DNA of 64,000 nucleotides from Omphiscola glabra (GCA_964017045.1 OZ024794.1:53722608-53786607), one strand, 5' to 3'. Positions 33,320 through 44,717 are shown, counted from the first letter of the stretch. The notes: generated by a model not told the origin, from the sequence alone. Numbers and translations are program-made.

Positions 33320-34544
33320 CACATTCCTGCTATAGCAGAGTTTGACAGCATCTCCACATTCCTGCTGTAGCAGAGTTTGACAGCATCTCCACATTTCTGC
33401 TGTAGTAGAGTTTGACAGCATCTCCACATTTCTGCTGTAGCAGAGTTTGACAGCATCTCCACATTCCTGCTGTAGCAGAGTTTGACAGCATCTCCACATT
33501 CCTGCGGTAGCAGAGTTTGACAGCATCTCCACATTTCTGCTGTAGCAGAGTTTGACAGCATCGCCACATTTCTGCTGTAGTAGAGTTTGACATAATCTCC
33601 ACATTCCTGCTGTAGCAGAGTTTGACAACATCTCCACATTTCTGCTGTAGCAGAGTTTAACATCATCTCCACATTTCTGCTGTAGCAGAGTTTGACAGCA
33701 TCACCTCATTTCCGCTGTAGTAGAGTTTGACAGCATCTCCACATTTCTGCTGTAGTAGAGTTTGACAGCATCTCCACATTTCTGCTGTAGCAGAGTTTGA
33801 CAGCATCACATCATTTCTGCTGTAGTAGAATTTGACAGCATCTCCACATTTCTGCTGTAGCAGAGTTTGACAGCATATCCACATTCCTGCTGTAGCAGAG
33901 TTTGACAGCATCTCCACATTTCTGCTGTAGTAGAGTTTGACAGCATCTCCACATTTCTGCTGTAGTAGAGTTTGACAGCATCTCCACATTTCTGCTGTAG
34001 TAGAGTTTGACAGCATCTCCACATTTCTGCTGTAGTAGAGTTTGACAGCATCTCCACATTTCTGCTGTAGTAGAGTTTGACAGCATCTTCACATTCCTGC
34101 TGTAGCAGAGTTTGACAGCATCTCCACATTTCTGCTGAAGTAGAGTTTGACAGCATCTCCACATTTCTGCTGTAGTAGAGTTTGACAGCACCTCCACATT
34201 TCTGCTGTAGTAGAGTTTGACAGCATCTCCACATTTCTGCTGTAGTAGAGTTTGACAGCATCTCCACATTTCTGCTGTAGTAGAGTTTGACAGCATCTCC
34301 ACATTTCTGCTGTAGCAGAGTTTCACAGCATCTCCACATTTCTGCTGTAGCAGAGTTTGACAGCATCTCCACATTCCTGCTGTAGCAGAGTTTGACAGCA
34401 TCTCCACATTTCTGCTGTAGCAGAGTTTGACAACATCTCCACATTCCTGCTGTAGCAGAGTTTGACAGCATCTCCACATTCCTGCTGTAGCAGAGTTTGA
34501 CAGCATCTCCACATTCCTGCTGTAGCAGAGTTTGACAGCATGTC
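33320..34544. repeat. 35-bp minisatellite, about 35 units
   Basis: Units of 35 bp such as ACATTTCTGCTGTAGTAGAG plus TTTGACAGCATCTCC repeat without length change. Main variants are CATTCCTG/CATTTCTG and GTAGCAG/GTAGTAG. Because 35 is not a multiple of three, the minus-strand frames cycle through three translations and remain open for up to 292 codons; these are not genes. The unit is unrelated in sequence to the 35-bp unit at 17146. Confidence 0.97.
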
Positions 34545-34908
34545 CGCAATTCCCACAACTCGAGAAAGAAAATTGAAAAGCGTCGCTGTATTCCTATGTT
34601 CCGAATTAATGGGATCCGCTTTCTGCAAAGTGGTAGGAGCAGGAGCCGATGTGATCCCACAATTAATGAGATAGAGTTCACCACTTTAATTTATAAGTAC
34701 TCGTGACCTTTATTTTCGTTACGGTTTTGTGCCCTTTGTTGTGTTTTATTTTTTTTTACTTTTAAGTAAAGATAGGATATACATATATTATATCAATTTA
34801 TAATTATATTATGTTTTTTGTTGTTATTGTTGTACTGATGAAGGCATTTGGCGAAACATTTAAATTTATATTTTGTCTAATAATAATTAAAGCCAGTAAA
34901 GGAATTAC
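34545..34908. other. No gene recognised
   Basis: AT-rich unique sequence, just upstream of a LINE remnant. Confidence 0.45.
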
Positions 34909-35160
34909 TCATTCCTGCCGAAGACAATCAGGGACTGCAACAAGCTTGCAAAAGGAACAGTTGAGACGACAACACTTGACTCATTTGCCTTCAAGGCCTT
35001 CCAAGCCCCCGGTGCATGATACTCTCACTAAGTAGCCCTTGCAGCCGGTGAAATATCCTCATCCACACCAGGCACAGACACATTACAAATCCCCTCTGAA
35101 TGCATAGGAGCCAGAATGATCAAGAAATTGATCGTGGGCCCTTAATATACAGAAGAAGTT
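34909..35160 (+). pseudogene. LINE ORF2 C-terminal remnant and 3' UTR
   Basis: In frame from 34909 to the TGA at 35017-35019 the translation reads SFLPKTIRDCNKLAKGTVET followed by LDSFAFKAF. This matches the common LINE C-terminal signature in which an SFFPRTIRDWNNLP block precedes a SLDSFK block. Only about 36 codons survive, and the usual tryptophan of the RDWN motif is cysteine here. The sequence after the stop (35020-35160) is probably 3' UTR: its end, GATCGTGGGCCC followed by a TATACAGAAGAAG segment, recurs at 19322-19372. RT and endonuclease are missing. The remnant is non-functional. The clade cannot be decided from this length. Confidence 0.65.
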
Positions 35161-36021
35161 AAGAAAGCTTAGCACATATTGTTTTATTGAGTACATTTTT
35201 GTTTTGTGTGTGATTAATCTATGTGAACGTTTTATCGCAGCCCAACAGTTTTGTATTTTGAAACCTCTACATGCAAACAGACTTTTCGTCGTTTTTCAGA
35301 CCGTCCGCCGGGACACAACCACAATGGCGGACACTTTGAAAGAAGACACCGGCACAATAAAAGAGCTTCAAATGTAACGGTTACTTGTAACGGCTCTTTA
35401 AACTAAAACAAACCCAAACAAAAGAAGAAGAAGAAAAAAAACTGTAACCAAATATATTAAATAGCAATTGGTTTATTTTAAGCATCTCGAGCAAGGTCAC
35501 ATTTTAGACAAGTGTGACCAGGGAATTTTTTTTTTCTTAGAATAAATTAAAAACACCAGTTTGTAAACCCCCCCCCCCCCCAAAGGGAACACGTGACAAC
35601 ATTTCTAGCTGTATCTTTAAGTTTACGTCTATCCGATGACGCAGAAAGCAATTTGTGAAATTGGCTTCTCAAATCTTACTCCATCATGCACAGGGGAAAT
35701 ATTGAAGAAGAAATTGTATCTTATTATTTATTTTTTAAAGAAATTGTTTGGAGGTGAGAGACAGAAAGAAAGAGGGAAAGTAAAAATAGGGAGAGTGAGA
35801 GAGTTATTGAGGGAGAGAGAAAGAGAGAGAGATAGAGAAAGAGAGAATCAACCTTCATCAAAATGAGGATTCGCCTCCCAATTTAGCCTCATGTCCACTA
35901 ACCAGATCATTCTTTTGTTCAATGCCGATTTCGTTCATGAATGATTTTTTCCCTGCAGGAAAAGGGGTACAAGCTTCAACGCTGAAATCAAGGCCGATGA
36001 CTTTGACAGAACGTGTCTTAC
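35161..36021. other. No gene recognised; purine-rich tract
   Basis: A GA-rich stretch (GAGAGAGAAAGAGAGAGAGA) lies at about 35800-35848 and poly-C at 35569-35581. No coding region recognised. Confidence 0.45.
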
Positions 36022-36139
36022 TTTAGGAGATAGATTCTTAGACTGATACTGGCACTGTTCAAATGGACCGCCTTGTTTGAAGTCCACGTCGATGCCAGTT
36101 GAACATATTGAGTTTAAGATGACACATTTAAGGAGGCCC
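36022..36139 (-). CDS. Candidate internal exon, unrecognised protein
   Basis: On the minus strand, an acceptor-like TATAATGTACGTCTTCAG precedes the segment and a donor-like AAA|GTAAGA follows it. The 118-bp segment is open in one frame only, giving GLLKCVILNSICSTGIDVDF then KQGGPFEQCQYQSKNLSPK. Implied intron phases are 2 at the 5' side and 0 at the 3' side. It contains three cysteines and a glycine-rich turn, compatible with an extracellular domain, but I recognise no family. The polypyrimidine tract before the acceptor is modest. This could instead be a chance frame. If real, it may belong to the same minus-strand gene as 42005-42101, although the phases do not join directly, so at least one exon would lie between. 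Confidence 0.3.
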
Positions 36140-36373
36140 CTGAAGACGTACATTATAGTAATAAAGTGTTTTATCTACACGCATATCCATCAGAGTTTGT
36201 TGATACAACTTCTTGTAGGTTAAACTTTCATGAACTTTCGTTGTCATCTATAATGTACAGATGATAACGTTTCTAAAAAAGCAATTGGTTATATCTCCTA
36301 TAGAATATAAGCCCACCCAACCCAGTTTAAATACCGGTAACATTACTAGATGTTCATTTGGTATGTAACTGCA
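36140..36373. other. No gene recognised
   Basis: Short unique AT-rich spacer before the mariner-type transposon. Confidence 0.4.
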
Positions 36374-36596
36374 TATACAGGGTGGGCCAATAAAAGTGAG
36401 AACATCTCGTAAAATGGGATTTAATCACATAAAAGTAATTAAACTATATCCATAGTAGATTAAATAGTTTACTGATTTACTTACTTACATATTTAGCTAT
36501 ATGACGTCGTTATTTCGACTATTTCCTGTCGCCATTTTGTATTTTTTATCTACCCATTGTTTACGTCGTCTGACTTTTTAACATTTTTTGCCCAGA

Positions 36597-38354
36597 ATGA
36601 CAATCACTGCAGAAGACAGTATTCTGGAGCATAGCAAGTGTCAGTCGGGTTATCAATAAAACGACGGGTCAACAGAACGTAAACCAGGAAGTGGTCGACC
36701 AAAGTCTGTTAGAACACAACAGAACATTGTACGAGTGAGTGAGCTTATCTGCAGTCAAGATGATGATCCTCACAGTCACAAAAGTCTGTTAGAACACAAC
36801 AGAACATTGTACGAGTGAGTGAGCTTATCTGCAGTCAAGATGATGATCCTCACAGTCACAAAAGTCTGTTAGAACACAACAGAACATTGTACGAGTGAGT
36901 GAGCTTATCTGCAGTCAAGATGATGATCCGCACAGTCACAAGTCTGTTAGAACACAACAGAACATTGTACGAGTGAGTGAGCTTATCTGCAGTCAAGATG
37001 ATGATCCGCACAGTCACAAAAGTCTGTTAGAACACAACAGAACATTGTACGAGTGAGTGAGCTTATCTGCAGTCAAGATGATGATCCGCACAGTCACAAA
37101 AGTCTGTTAGAACACAACAGAACATTGTACGAGTGAGTGAGCTTATCTGCAGTCAAGATGATGATCCTCACAGTCACAAAAGTCTGTTAGAACACAACAG
37201 AACATTGTACGAGTGAGTGAGCTTATCTGCTGTCAAGATGATGATCCGCACAGTCACAAGTCTGTTAGAACACAACAGAACATTGTACGAGTGAGTGAGC
37301 TTATCTGCAGTCAAGATGATGATCCGCACAGTCACAAAAGTCTGTTAGAACACAACAGAACATTGTACGAGTGAGTGAGCTTATCTGCAGTCAAGATGAT
37401 GATCCGCACAGTCACAAAAGTCTGTTAGAACACAACAGAACATTGTACGAGTGAGTGAGCTTATCTGCAGTCAAGATGATGATCCTCACAGTCACAAAAG
37501 TCCGCGGGAAATAGAAAGAGAAACTGGTCTACCACGGTCGTCGGTTCGACGTAATGTAAAGCAAGCTTTACAACTTAAAACGTACAAGCGTGTGATCGGG
37601 CAGAAGCTCAATGAACATGTCAAGTTGAAACGCTTGCAACGCAGCCGTGAGCTACTTGAACGATTTCCTAATGAGAGAAGTGTACGAAGCATCTGGTTTA
37701 CAGACGAAAAGACATTCACCGTTGCCACGCCAGTGAATTCTCAAAATGATCGTGTTTATTCCGTTGCAGCAAAGAAAAGTCAGGTTCTAGAAAGGTGACT
37801 TATACGAGAGCGTGACCATTTTAGCCACGGTATCATGGTTTCAATTGGTGTGTCTCGAATGGGGAAAACTAGTGTTGTGTTCGTTGAACCAGGCGCACAA
37901 AGTAAACAGTCAATATTATTGTGAACAAGTTCTCAGACGAGGATTGCTGCCCGAAATTCTATCGAGATGTGGTCGACATAACTGGACATTGCAGCAAGAC
38001 GGGGCCCCATCTCACACAGCTAGAAATACAATCAACTTTCTTCGTCAGGAGAATATTAACTTCATCGAGCCAGACATGTGGCCACCGAACAGCCCAGATT
38101 TAAACCCAGTAGATTATGGCATATGGGCTGCTGTACAAGAAAAAGTCTACCTTCGGATAAAATTTACCACGGTTGAGCAGCTCAAGTTGGCAATAATCGA
38201 GGAATGGCGAAATCTGGGGCAATGTTTCGTTGTCAGAAGCATAAACCATTGGCGTCGACGCTTAGAAAAATCGTTGAGAAGCAAGGAGGATACATTGAAC
38301 ATGATTTCTGATAAGCTAAATATTTCGCCAAAAAAAATGTATGAAGAATTTTAA
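36597..38354 (+). pseudogene. Broken DD37D transposase gene
   Basis: The likely start is ATG 36597. After about 20 codons the frame meets a TAA. Recognisable parts then follow in different frames. A GSGRPKS motif lies just before the tandem array. The part at 37451-37795 includes the helix-turn-helix REIERETGLPRSSVRRNVKQ and the first catalytic Asp in IWFTDEKTF. It is cut by a TGA at 37796-37798, though the same frame continues with DHFSHGIMVSIGVS. A frameshift near 37903 leads to the final part (to TAA 38352-38354) with LRRGLLPEI, the second Asp in WTLQQDGAPSHTA and the third Asp in WPPNSPDLNPVDYGIW. Catalytic residues are therefore all present, but at least three lesions plus the 80-bp array (not a multiple of three) prevent a continuous protein. 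A normal member would be about 340-350 residues. Confidence 0.9.
36701..37500. repeat. 80-bp tandem array, about 10 units, inside transposase gene
   Basis: Ten copies of a unit starting AAAGTCTGTTAGAACACAAC and ending CGCACAGTCACA, mostly 80 bp with two of 78 bp. The unit is made of transposase coding sequence (the region between the GRPKS motif and the helix-turn-helix). Units are nearly identical, so expansion is recent. Confidence 0.97.
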
Positions 38355-38445
38355 TTAATTTAATTATTTTTTGAAATAACTAACATGCTACGAGATGTTC
38401 TCACTTTTATTGGCCCACCCTGTATAAGCCATTACTCTTCAATCG

Positions 38446-38621
38446 CATATGATTGGGTGAACGGACCCGGCATACGATTGGGTGAACGGACCCGCCATAT
38501 GATTGGGTGAACGGACCTGGCATATGATTGGGTGAATGGACCCGGCATATGATTGGGTGAACCAACCTGTCATATGATTGGGTGAATGGATCCGGCATAT
38601 GATTGGGTGAACGGGCCCGGT
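38446..38621. repeat. 25-bp minisatellite, 7 units
   Basis: Units of the form CATATGATTGGGTGAACGGA plus CCCGG begin 20 bp after the right end of the mariner-type element. Confidence 0.95.
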
Positions 38622-39316
38622 GCAAAGAGGGCCATAGATATACAGGAAGAGACTTTTTACCCTTTATAATTATGCAACCAGGTTGACATTGCGTCTAAAA
38701 AGAATTCTGAACGCGTCATCATAATGGATTCATGTACATTACATGATAAGCCCCAATTACACGAAGTGCTTATAAACATTCTTGTAGACATGTAAACGGT
38801 CAAGAAAACCAGTCATGATTTGGTGTAGAGGGAAACAAAATAGCAGAACACTTAAAAAAAAATAAAAGATACATTTTCAAAAAAACTTTACTTGGATGTC
38901 TTTGATCTCTCCTCAGATTTAATCAAGCAATGTTGAGACTTTTAAAGAACACTGTGTAATACAATATTATATTGAACAGATATCAGATCTAGGAAGTAAA
39001 ACCACCTGGGGGGGGGGGAAGACATCTGGAGCTTCTGGTGGGAGGGAGAAAAATGATTAGGCACTGGCGTAGAAAGGGGGTGGGGGGTGGAGGAGCGACT
39101 TTTTTTATTTTGCCCTTATATTGAGGGGCGGCATTTTAGGCCGCCTTAAGAGTTTTTCTTGAAAGTTGGGGGAGACAAAATGCTCGATCTGACACAGGGT
39201 GGAACAAACAATGAGACGCCCCCAATCAAACCTATGTAAATGAATTTTTTTATTTTTTTATTTAAAACCGTGGGCGACCCGGCAGGTGCTGAGCTGATGA
39301 AATAAAAGTAACTACG
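38622..39316. other. No gene; possible MITE fragment at 39062
   Basis: CACTGGCGTAGAAAGGGGGT at 39062 followed by a G-rich run and GGCGGCATTTTAGGCCGCC resembles the CAGTGGCG MITE family (compare 1783). Otherwise nothing recognised. Confidence 0.4.
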
Positions 39317-39966
39317 TAACAGCCTGGTAGATGAGATATAACTGTGAGTAACAAGGACGTAACAACCAGTAGATGAGATATAACTGTGAGTAACAAGGAC
39401 GTAACAACCAGTAGATGAGATATAACTGTGAGTAACAAGGGCTTAACAGCCTGGTAGATGAGATATAACTGTGAGTAACAAGGACGTAACAACCAGTAGA
39501 TGAGATATAACTGTGAGTAACACGGGCATAACAGCCTGGTAGATGAGATATAACTGTGAGTAACAAGGGCATAACAGCCTTGTAGATGAGATATAACTGT
39601 GAGTAACAAGGACGTAACAACCAGTAGATGAGATATAACTGTGAGTAAAAAGGGCTTAACAGCCTGGTAGATGAGATATAACTGTGAGTAACAAGGGCGA
39701 ACAACCAGTAGATGAGATATAACTGTGAGTAACAAGGGCTTAACAGCCTGGTAGATGAGATATAACTGTGAGTAACAAGGGCTTAACAGCCTGGTAGATG
39801 AGATATAACTGTGAGTAACAAGGATGTAACAACCAGTAGATGAGATATAACTGTGAGTAACAAGGGCTTAACAACCAGTAGATGAGATATAACTGTGAGT
39901 AACAAGGGCTTAACAGCCTGGTAGATGAGATATAACTGTGAGTAACAAGGACGTAACAGCCTGGTT
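39317..39966. repeat. 42-43 bp tandem array, about 15 units, two subtypes
   Basis: All units share GTAGATGAGATATAACTGTG and AGTAACAAGG. Subtypes differ in AACAGCCTG (43 bp) versus AACAACCA (42 bp) and in GGACGT versus GGGCTT. The 157- and 130-codon minus-strand frames across it are artefacts. Confidence 0.95.
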
Positions 39967-40769
39967 TAGTGAAAAAAACGTTGAATGATCGCATCACATT
40001 ATATCGACTGAAACATTGCCATTGCCGTTAACCGAGTCTCCGCCCCGATGCTGCTATAGAGGTGACTCAATACAGCCAGGATGCCATTGTGTCCATCACC
40101 TACTCGTAATCGCATCAATATGGGGTTACCTCTGGTCTGTTGACGTAAATTCTAAAAATAATTTAAAGGTCAGCCTGACATACACATTAGTTAATCTGAG
40201 CTCACTAAGAGCTCCCCATCAAATGAAGTACTCATCCATATCAATCAACACGAGTCGCCTTATGACAGGTGTGGATGGAGGAAGGGTGATCCAATGTTGG
40301 CCCACAACGTGCTCTGAGATTCCCAGCCTATGGTAATGAGTCTTAAAGTTCAAAGAGATTTAGTCATCACGGTGAATACCAAAATGGTCTTTAAAAAAAA
40401 AAAGCACTTCAACGTCATATTGATAAAAACTGTTGAGTCCTTTGAGGAAAATTTGCTAATGGAGAAGCTATTAGTCGGACATAATTTCAGAAACGCGGAA
40501 AGTTTATTGCACACTTTCCAGCCCGACGGGATATTGATTCAGGGCTACAGCTGCTGTAGGCCCACACCTTAATCACCTGTGCGCCCATACCTTTAGCACC
40601 TGTGTTCCAATGACAGTTATATGCGCAGCTAATACACCCGTCAGCATAGTTTGCTTCTCCGATATTTAAAAGTATTAATATATTAGCTTCTGTTGTTAGG
40701 GTTTATGTCATAAGGTTTATTCAATCAAGCATTCATAATTAGAGAGTTTATGAAATTTCTGTAACGAAA
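39967..40769. other. No gene recognised
   Basis: The 106-codon plus-strand frame at 40016-40336 has balanced composition but no domain I recognise and no clear splice context. Not called. Confidence 0.4.
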
Positions 40770-40868
40770 CACACACCAAGACACACAAAGACACACACAC
40801 ACACAATGACACACACAAAGACACACACAAAGACACACAAAGACACACACAAAGACACACGCGCGCGC
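40770..40868. repeat. (ACACAAAGAC)n microsatellite
   Basis: ACACACAAAGACACAC units for about 100 bp, ending in GCGCGCGC. Confidence 0.95.
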
Positions 40869-41690
40869 AAATATACATATATATGTATAGTAAAATACGC
40901 ATGATCAACCTGACATTTTTCAGCAGACGTACTTAATTTTGCCACACATTTTTTATTTGGGGCTCTTCAAATATATCCCCACCCCTTGTACGTGAACATG
41001 TATGTGTACAAGAATACTCGGCACATGAGAACAGTAATGAGTTGAAAACCCAATGCTTGATTGACTTTCTCTCATGTACATATGTTCTGTTATATATGCC
41101 TTATGTATGTCATATTATGTGGGGTTTGGGGGACGTGGGGATGGGGTTATGGGCTAAAGTTGTATTAACTCGAACAATCTAGCCAAAAAGAGGATAGATA
41201 CAAGTCTTAGATACGTTAAGAATCTCCAAATACCCGTCACATCAAGAGTTGGCTACTCAGAGATGTAACCCTTCAATGGCATTTTATTTTTCTGAAAAGC
41301 TCTATTAAGTATGCAGAGTAGCATACGATTAGTACATCGATCTTTAAATTCCCCGTAAAATCAATAACTATCGGAAGCTGTATTTTTTTGTTTGGTATGC
41401 GTCAGCCATCTTGGTTTGTCTTGTAACGAAAGGTCATTGGCTTAATCACTGGTTCTAAAGACACGCCCCTGCTCATTGGACCGTGCTGTGCGATACGATC
41501 TATAGAAAATATGTTGCCTCTATCAACTGCAAACTATTTATTTGTTTATCCGGCAAATACAGAGAGTTGACAGCAAACTTATGTATAGATACATATAAGA
41601 TATATGGATTTTGCTTTTACTTTACTATAGGCCTTGACATATATAGCATTCTTTTACTCAAACTCAAAGGAAAAATGACGTTGTAGATAT
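40869..41690. other. No gene recognised
   Basis: AT-rich unique sequence with no recognised feature. Confidence 0.45.
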
Positions 41691-41935
41691 AATATACTCT
41701 CTTTCTCGCTCTCTCTGTGTGTTTCTCCCTCTCTAACTCATCTTTTTCTTCTCTTCTCCCTCACTTCAACTCTCTCCCATTTGTGTGTGTAGAAATATAT
41801 TATAAAAATATATATGTCTCTTTCTCTCATATTCTTCTCTTTCTCCCACCCCCTCTCGTCTATCTCTCTCCCTTTTAATATAACTATATATCGCTCTTCT
41901 CTCTAAGTCTTTCTCTCCCTGTCTCTAACACTATG
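41691..41935. repeat. CT-rich low-complexity tract
   Basis: TCTCTCTTTCTCCC-type sequence with short AT interruptions, about 245 bp, 70 bp from the candidate exon at 42005. On the minus strand it is a purine tract in the downstream intron. Confidence 0.9.
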
Positions 41936-42004
41936 TTTGACTTGGTGCTCTATTCCACCTCTCACAGATTAACTGTCTCCGATGCTTCACTGTGTTTGAC
42001 TCAC

Positions 42005-42101
42005 CTGCCAGCTGATAAGGCTCCAATGCATTGTTCACGTCACACCGTTCTTTCTCTGCATAGAGTCGTTTCATCTGCTCATCCTTTGATAGGACGGATA
42101 C
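42005..42101 (-). CDS. Probable internal exon of an unrecognised minus-strand gene
   Basis: Read on the minus strand, the segment is preceded by a good acceptor (ATTACTTTATTTTCAG, pyrimidine-rich) and followed by a consensus donor (GGCAG|GTGAGT). The 97-bp exon is open in only one frame: VSVLSKDEQMKRLYAEKERC then DVNNALEPYQLAG, with the final Gly split by the donor. Phases are 0 at the 5' side and 1 at the 3' side. The peptide is charged and mostly helix-compatible, which could be a coiled-coil or linker segment. I do not recognise the protein. Both splice sites and the single open frame make it the best host-gene evidence in the window. No neighbouring exon with matching phase could be assigned, so the window probably covers large introns on each side. 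Confidence 0.5.
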
Positions 42102-42944
42102 CTGAAAATAAAGTAATTTACATGAAAGAGTCGGTACAGAGTGACATTTTCTTCTTCTTTGTATTGAACTTAAACGGATAGTCAACCGCATGCGTGCTTG
42201 TATTTGTGATGAATGAAGATTAAAACCACCGGTTTAAACTGTCAGCACAATTGATTCAAAGATGAGATGTTGCGCAGTCAGTTAAAGACGTCCGGAGAAT
42301 TTGAATACTTTTATTGTATTAATGATGCAAGTGTTTTCTTACATTATAATATTATATAATCTTTTATTTCATGTCGACTATATTTCTATTTTCTTTTCAA
42401 CAGTGTAGAATCTCCAAAAGACACGGAAAAATGTATCAGTATATTTTTTTTAAAAATGTATGTTTCATTCCAATAATTTCTCTTGACCTTCAGACGTGTA
42501 CTTAGTCTGTCTGTCTGTCGTCTCGCTCTGTCATTTTTTTCCTTACATGATGCGGCAAGGCAGGTAATGAAGTCTTGTTCTCGTGTCCAGACAGGTAGAG
42601 AATGTACTCAACAGGCATAATACGAATATGTTATATCCTCTTCTATCTCCAACGTTGAATCTCTTTGGAAAATCCAAGAGTAAAAAAAAACAAGATAAAA
42701 AACCCTTGAGCTATCATATTTGATGACATGACGTTGATAGAGTCTTGCTTCTCATTTATTCAAGAGAATGTTCATAGTTAAGGGCAGAGTGTAGCCATAG
42801 GCCTACACTCATCTGTGACTTTAAGAAACAAATATCCATAATTCGAATCATTTCAGGATAAAGATTATTCATTCCTATTATGTTGCAGATCTTGTAGTTC
42901 TAACATCGAATGATAACTTTTAATTGTTTTAGTATGCTTTCTCT
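42102..42944. other. No gene recognised (possible upstream intron)
   Basis: AT-rich unique sequence with no recognised element. Confidence 0.4.
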
Positions 42945-43330
42945 GTCATATTCTCTCTCATATTATACTCTCTCATTCTCTCTAGTATGCCCTCTCTCTA
43001 TCATACCCTCTCTCTCTTTCATACCTTCTCTCTATTATACTCTCTCTCATATCATACTGCCTCTCTAGTTTACCCTCTCTCTATCACACCCTCTAACTTT
43101 CATACCCTCTCTCTATTATAACCTCTCTCTTTCATACCCTCTCACTTTCATACATCTCTCTATCATAAGCTTTCTCTTTCATACCCTCTCTTTCATACCC
43201 TCTCTCTCTCTATCATACCCTCTCTATCATACCCTTTCTCTATCATACCCCTCTCTATCGTCACCTCCCTCAATCATACCCCCTCTCTATCATACCCTGT
43301 CTCTATCATACCCTATCTCAATCATACCCT
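42945..43330. repeat. (TCTCTATCATACCC)n degenerate array
   Basis: About 28 imperfect units of 12-14 bp (CCCTCTCTATCATA, CCCTCTCTTTCATA). Confidence 0.9.
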
Positions 43331-43836
43331 TACCAAAAGCAGAACGATTCTGTCTCATAACCATGCTTCCTTCTCCTCAGCTTCAACTGACCAACCCAAA
43401 TGGTCATCTGGGATATGTTTGAGTATTTGGGGGGCATTAAGCGAAACCCTGCTAAGACCGAGCTGTTTCCCTTGATATAACTCCAGTTAATGCCCCAAGG
43501 GTCTTCCTGGTACAATGGCCGTAAATCACGTGGACGTTGGGGACCACAGGACTACCGCTGTAAGAAAGCTTAGATTACGCTACCACGCCACCCCCTCCCT
43601 TTTATTTTTCCTTCTTACGGTAGCAACATTAATTGTCCAACAACTAATAAGCCTCAAGCCGGTAGAGAAAGCGGTGAAACTCAAGTGACACAAAGGCAAA
43701 CGTGAACGGAATGGACACATGACGAGACGTGTCATATATTTTAAACCGGATTCTGTGCACTCTACTCAAAAATACGTAGACTTCTAGTAAAGGTTCTTTA
43801 CAAAATTTAAAAAGTTCGAATCGTTGAAACCAGTCA
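43331..43836. other. No confirmed gene; coding-like minus-strand frame
   Basis: On the minus strand a frame from about 43548 to 43330 reads PLYQEDPWGINWSYIKGNSS and then MPPKYSNISQMTIWVGQLKL before a stop. It is W, Y and K containing and looks more coding-like than most frames here, but no family is recognised and no splice sites stand out. It could be an exon or part of an old transposon. Confidence 0.25.
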
Positions 43837-43842
43837 ATGTAC

Positions 43843-44016
43843 AGATATTGTAAAAGATATTGTAACAGATATTGTGACAGACATTGTGACAGATATTGTA
43901 ACAGCTATTGTAACAGATATTGTGGCAGATATTGTAACAGATATTGTAACAGATATTGTAACAGATATTGTAACAGCTATTGTAACAGATATTGTGGCAG
44001 ATATTGTGGCAGATAT
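43843..44016. repeat. 12-bp minisatellite, left part (about 15 units)
   Basis: ACAGATATTGTA units with variants ACAGCTATTGTA and GGCAGATATTGT. The array is interrupted by the 0.7-kb repeat copy B and resumes at 44718. Confidence 0.95.
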
Positions 44017-44717
44017 TCCCCCGGGATTCCGGTTGACAAGTCTGTAGTGGCTTGCCGATTTGGAAGCGCTGGCCACCGACCCCCTCGGCGTTAACCCGGG
44101 GCACACTAGCACAATTGCGTGTCCCGCGTGGCAGACACGGCCATGCATGGTAGTTGCTGGAATAAACGGCTCCTACAGGGCTGCCACCTGTGATACTTCG
44201 CATGTGGAAGAAAAGGCAAACACAGGGTAGGGATCATGATTACAAGTTGCCGTTAAGGGATATGAGGCTATAGGCTGTGGTGGAAGCCTATAGCCGGTGA
44301 TTCTAAATATGCAGCCCTGAGAAAGCTGCTCCTAGGCAACCGTTTCGTCCCAGCTATCTCGCAAATTAGTTGCGGGGTGGAAACCCACTGTAGAATCCCT
44401 CTTAGAGGGCGTCCGATGCTTCCCCGGGACGGGTGGGGGGAGATATTAGGACGTTAATTTACCGTCCCGGCCCCTAGGAGAGTGGACCACGGACGCTTGA
44501 AACACAGCGTCTTCGGTCGACCAGATGTCTCCGGGCGGGGAGGGTCTCCGTCGGCGAACCTGATCGAGCGGTTGCGGGCGGGGACGCTCCACGTCCGGGG
44601 GGGTCTCTGACGCCCTTCCGCACGGCCTGCCGCCGGGGCGGCTGGCAGGTGCGGGTGGGCGCCGGGGAGGGCATTAGGAGCGTAAGCTCGACGGCCCGCT
44701 GACGCCATTTCCTAATG
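44017..44717 (-). mobile_element. Unclassified 0.7-kb interspersed repeat, copy B
   Basis: The reverse complement matches copy A (14227-14951) along its full length with scattered substitutions and a few indels in the GC-rich part. Its outer ends coincide with those of copy A: CATTAGGAAATGGCGTCAGC at one side and GGAATCCCGGGGGA at the other. It is inserted in a 12-bp minisatellite, so the target duplication cannot be resolved uniquely; AATATCT occurs at both junctions. No protein domain, terminal inverted repeat or poly-A is seen. Confidence 0.7.

Larger units (their letters stand above)
36376..38424 (+). mobile_element. Mariner-type (DD37D, maT-like) transposon with perfect TIRs
   Basis: The left end TACAGGGTGGGCCAATAAAA continues for a further 16 bp, and all 36 bp are repeated exactly, inverted, at the right end. 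TA flanks both sides (36374-36375 and 38425-38426), the normal target duplication of Tc1/mariner elements. The interior holds a transposase gene with a D, D, D triad whose last two members are separated by 37 residues, the spacing that defines the maT/DD37D group. The perfect terminal repeats suggest recent insertion or mobilisation in trans, whereas the gene itself is broken. An 80-bp tandem array of ten units has expanded near the start of the gene. Confidence 0.93.

Noticed and set aside
33806..34684. 292-codon minus-strand ORF with repeated CQTLLQQ / SATAEMW segments
   Set aside because: It is the cyclic translation of a 35-bp tandem array on three frames; only about 45 N-terminal codons are non-repetitive and show no domain.
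43809..43830. GTTCGAATC-like sequence considered as a tRNA/SINE B box
   Set aside because: No matching A box at the right distance and no cloverleaf could be drawn. No tRNA gene was found in the window.
43834..44203. 104- and 139-codon minus-strand ORFs joining repeat copy B to the 12-bp array
   Set aside because: The frame spans the junction between a mobile repeat and a minisatellite, and the same frame in copy A is much shorter and joined to unrelated sequence.
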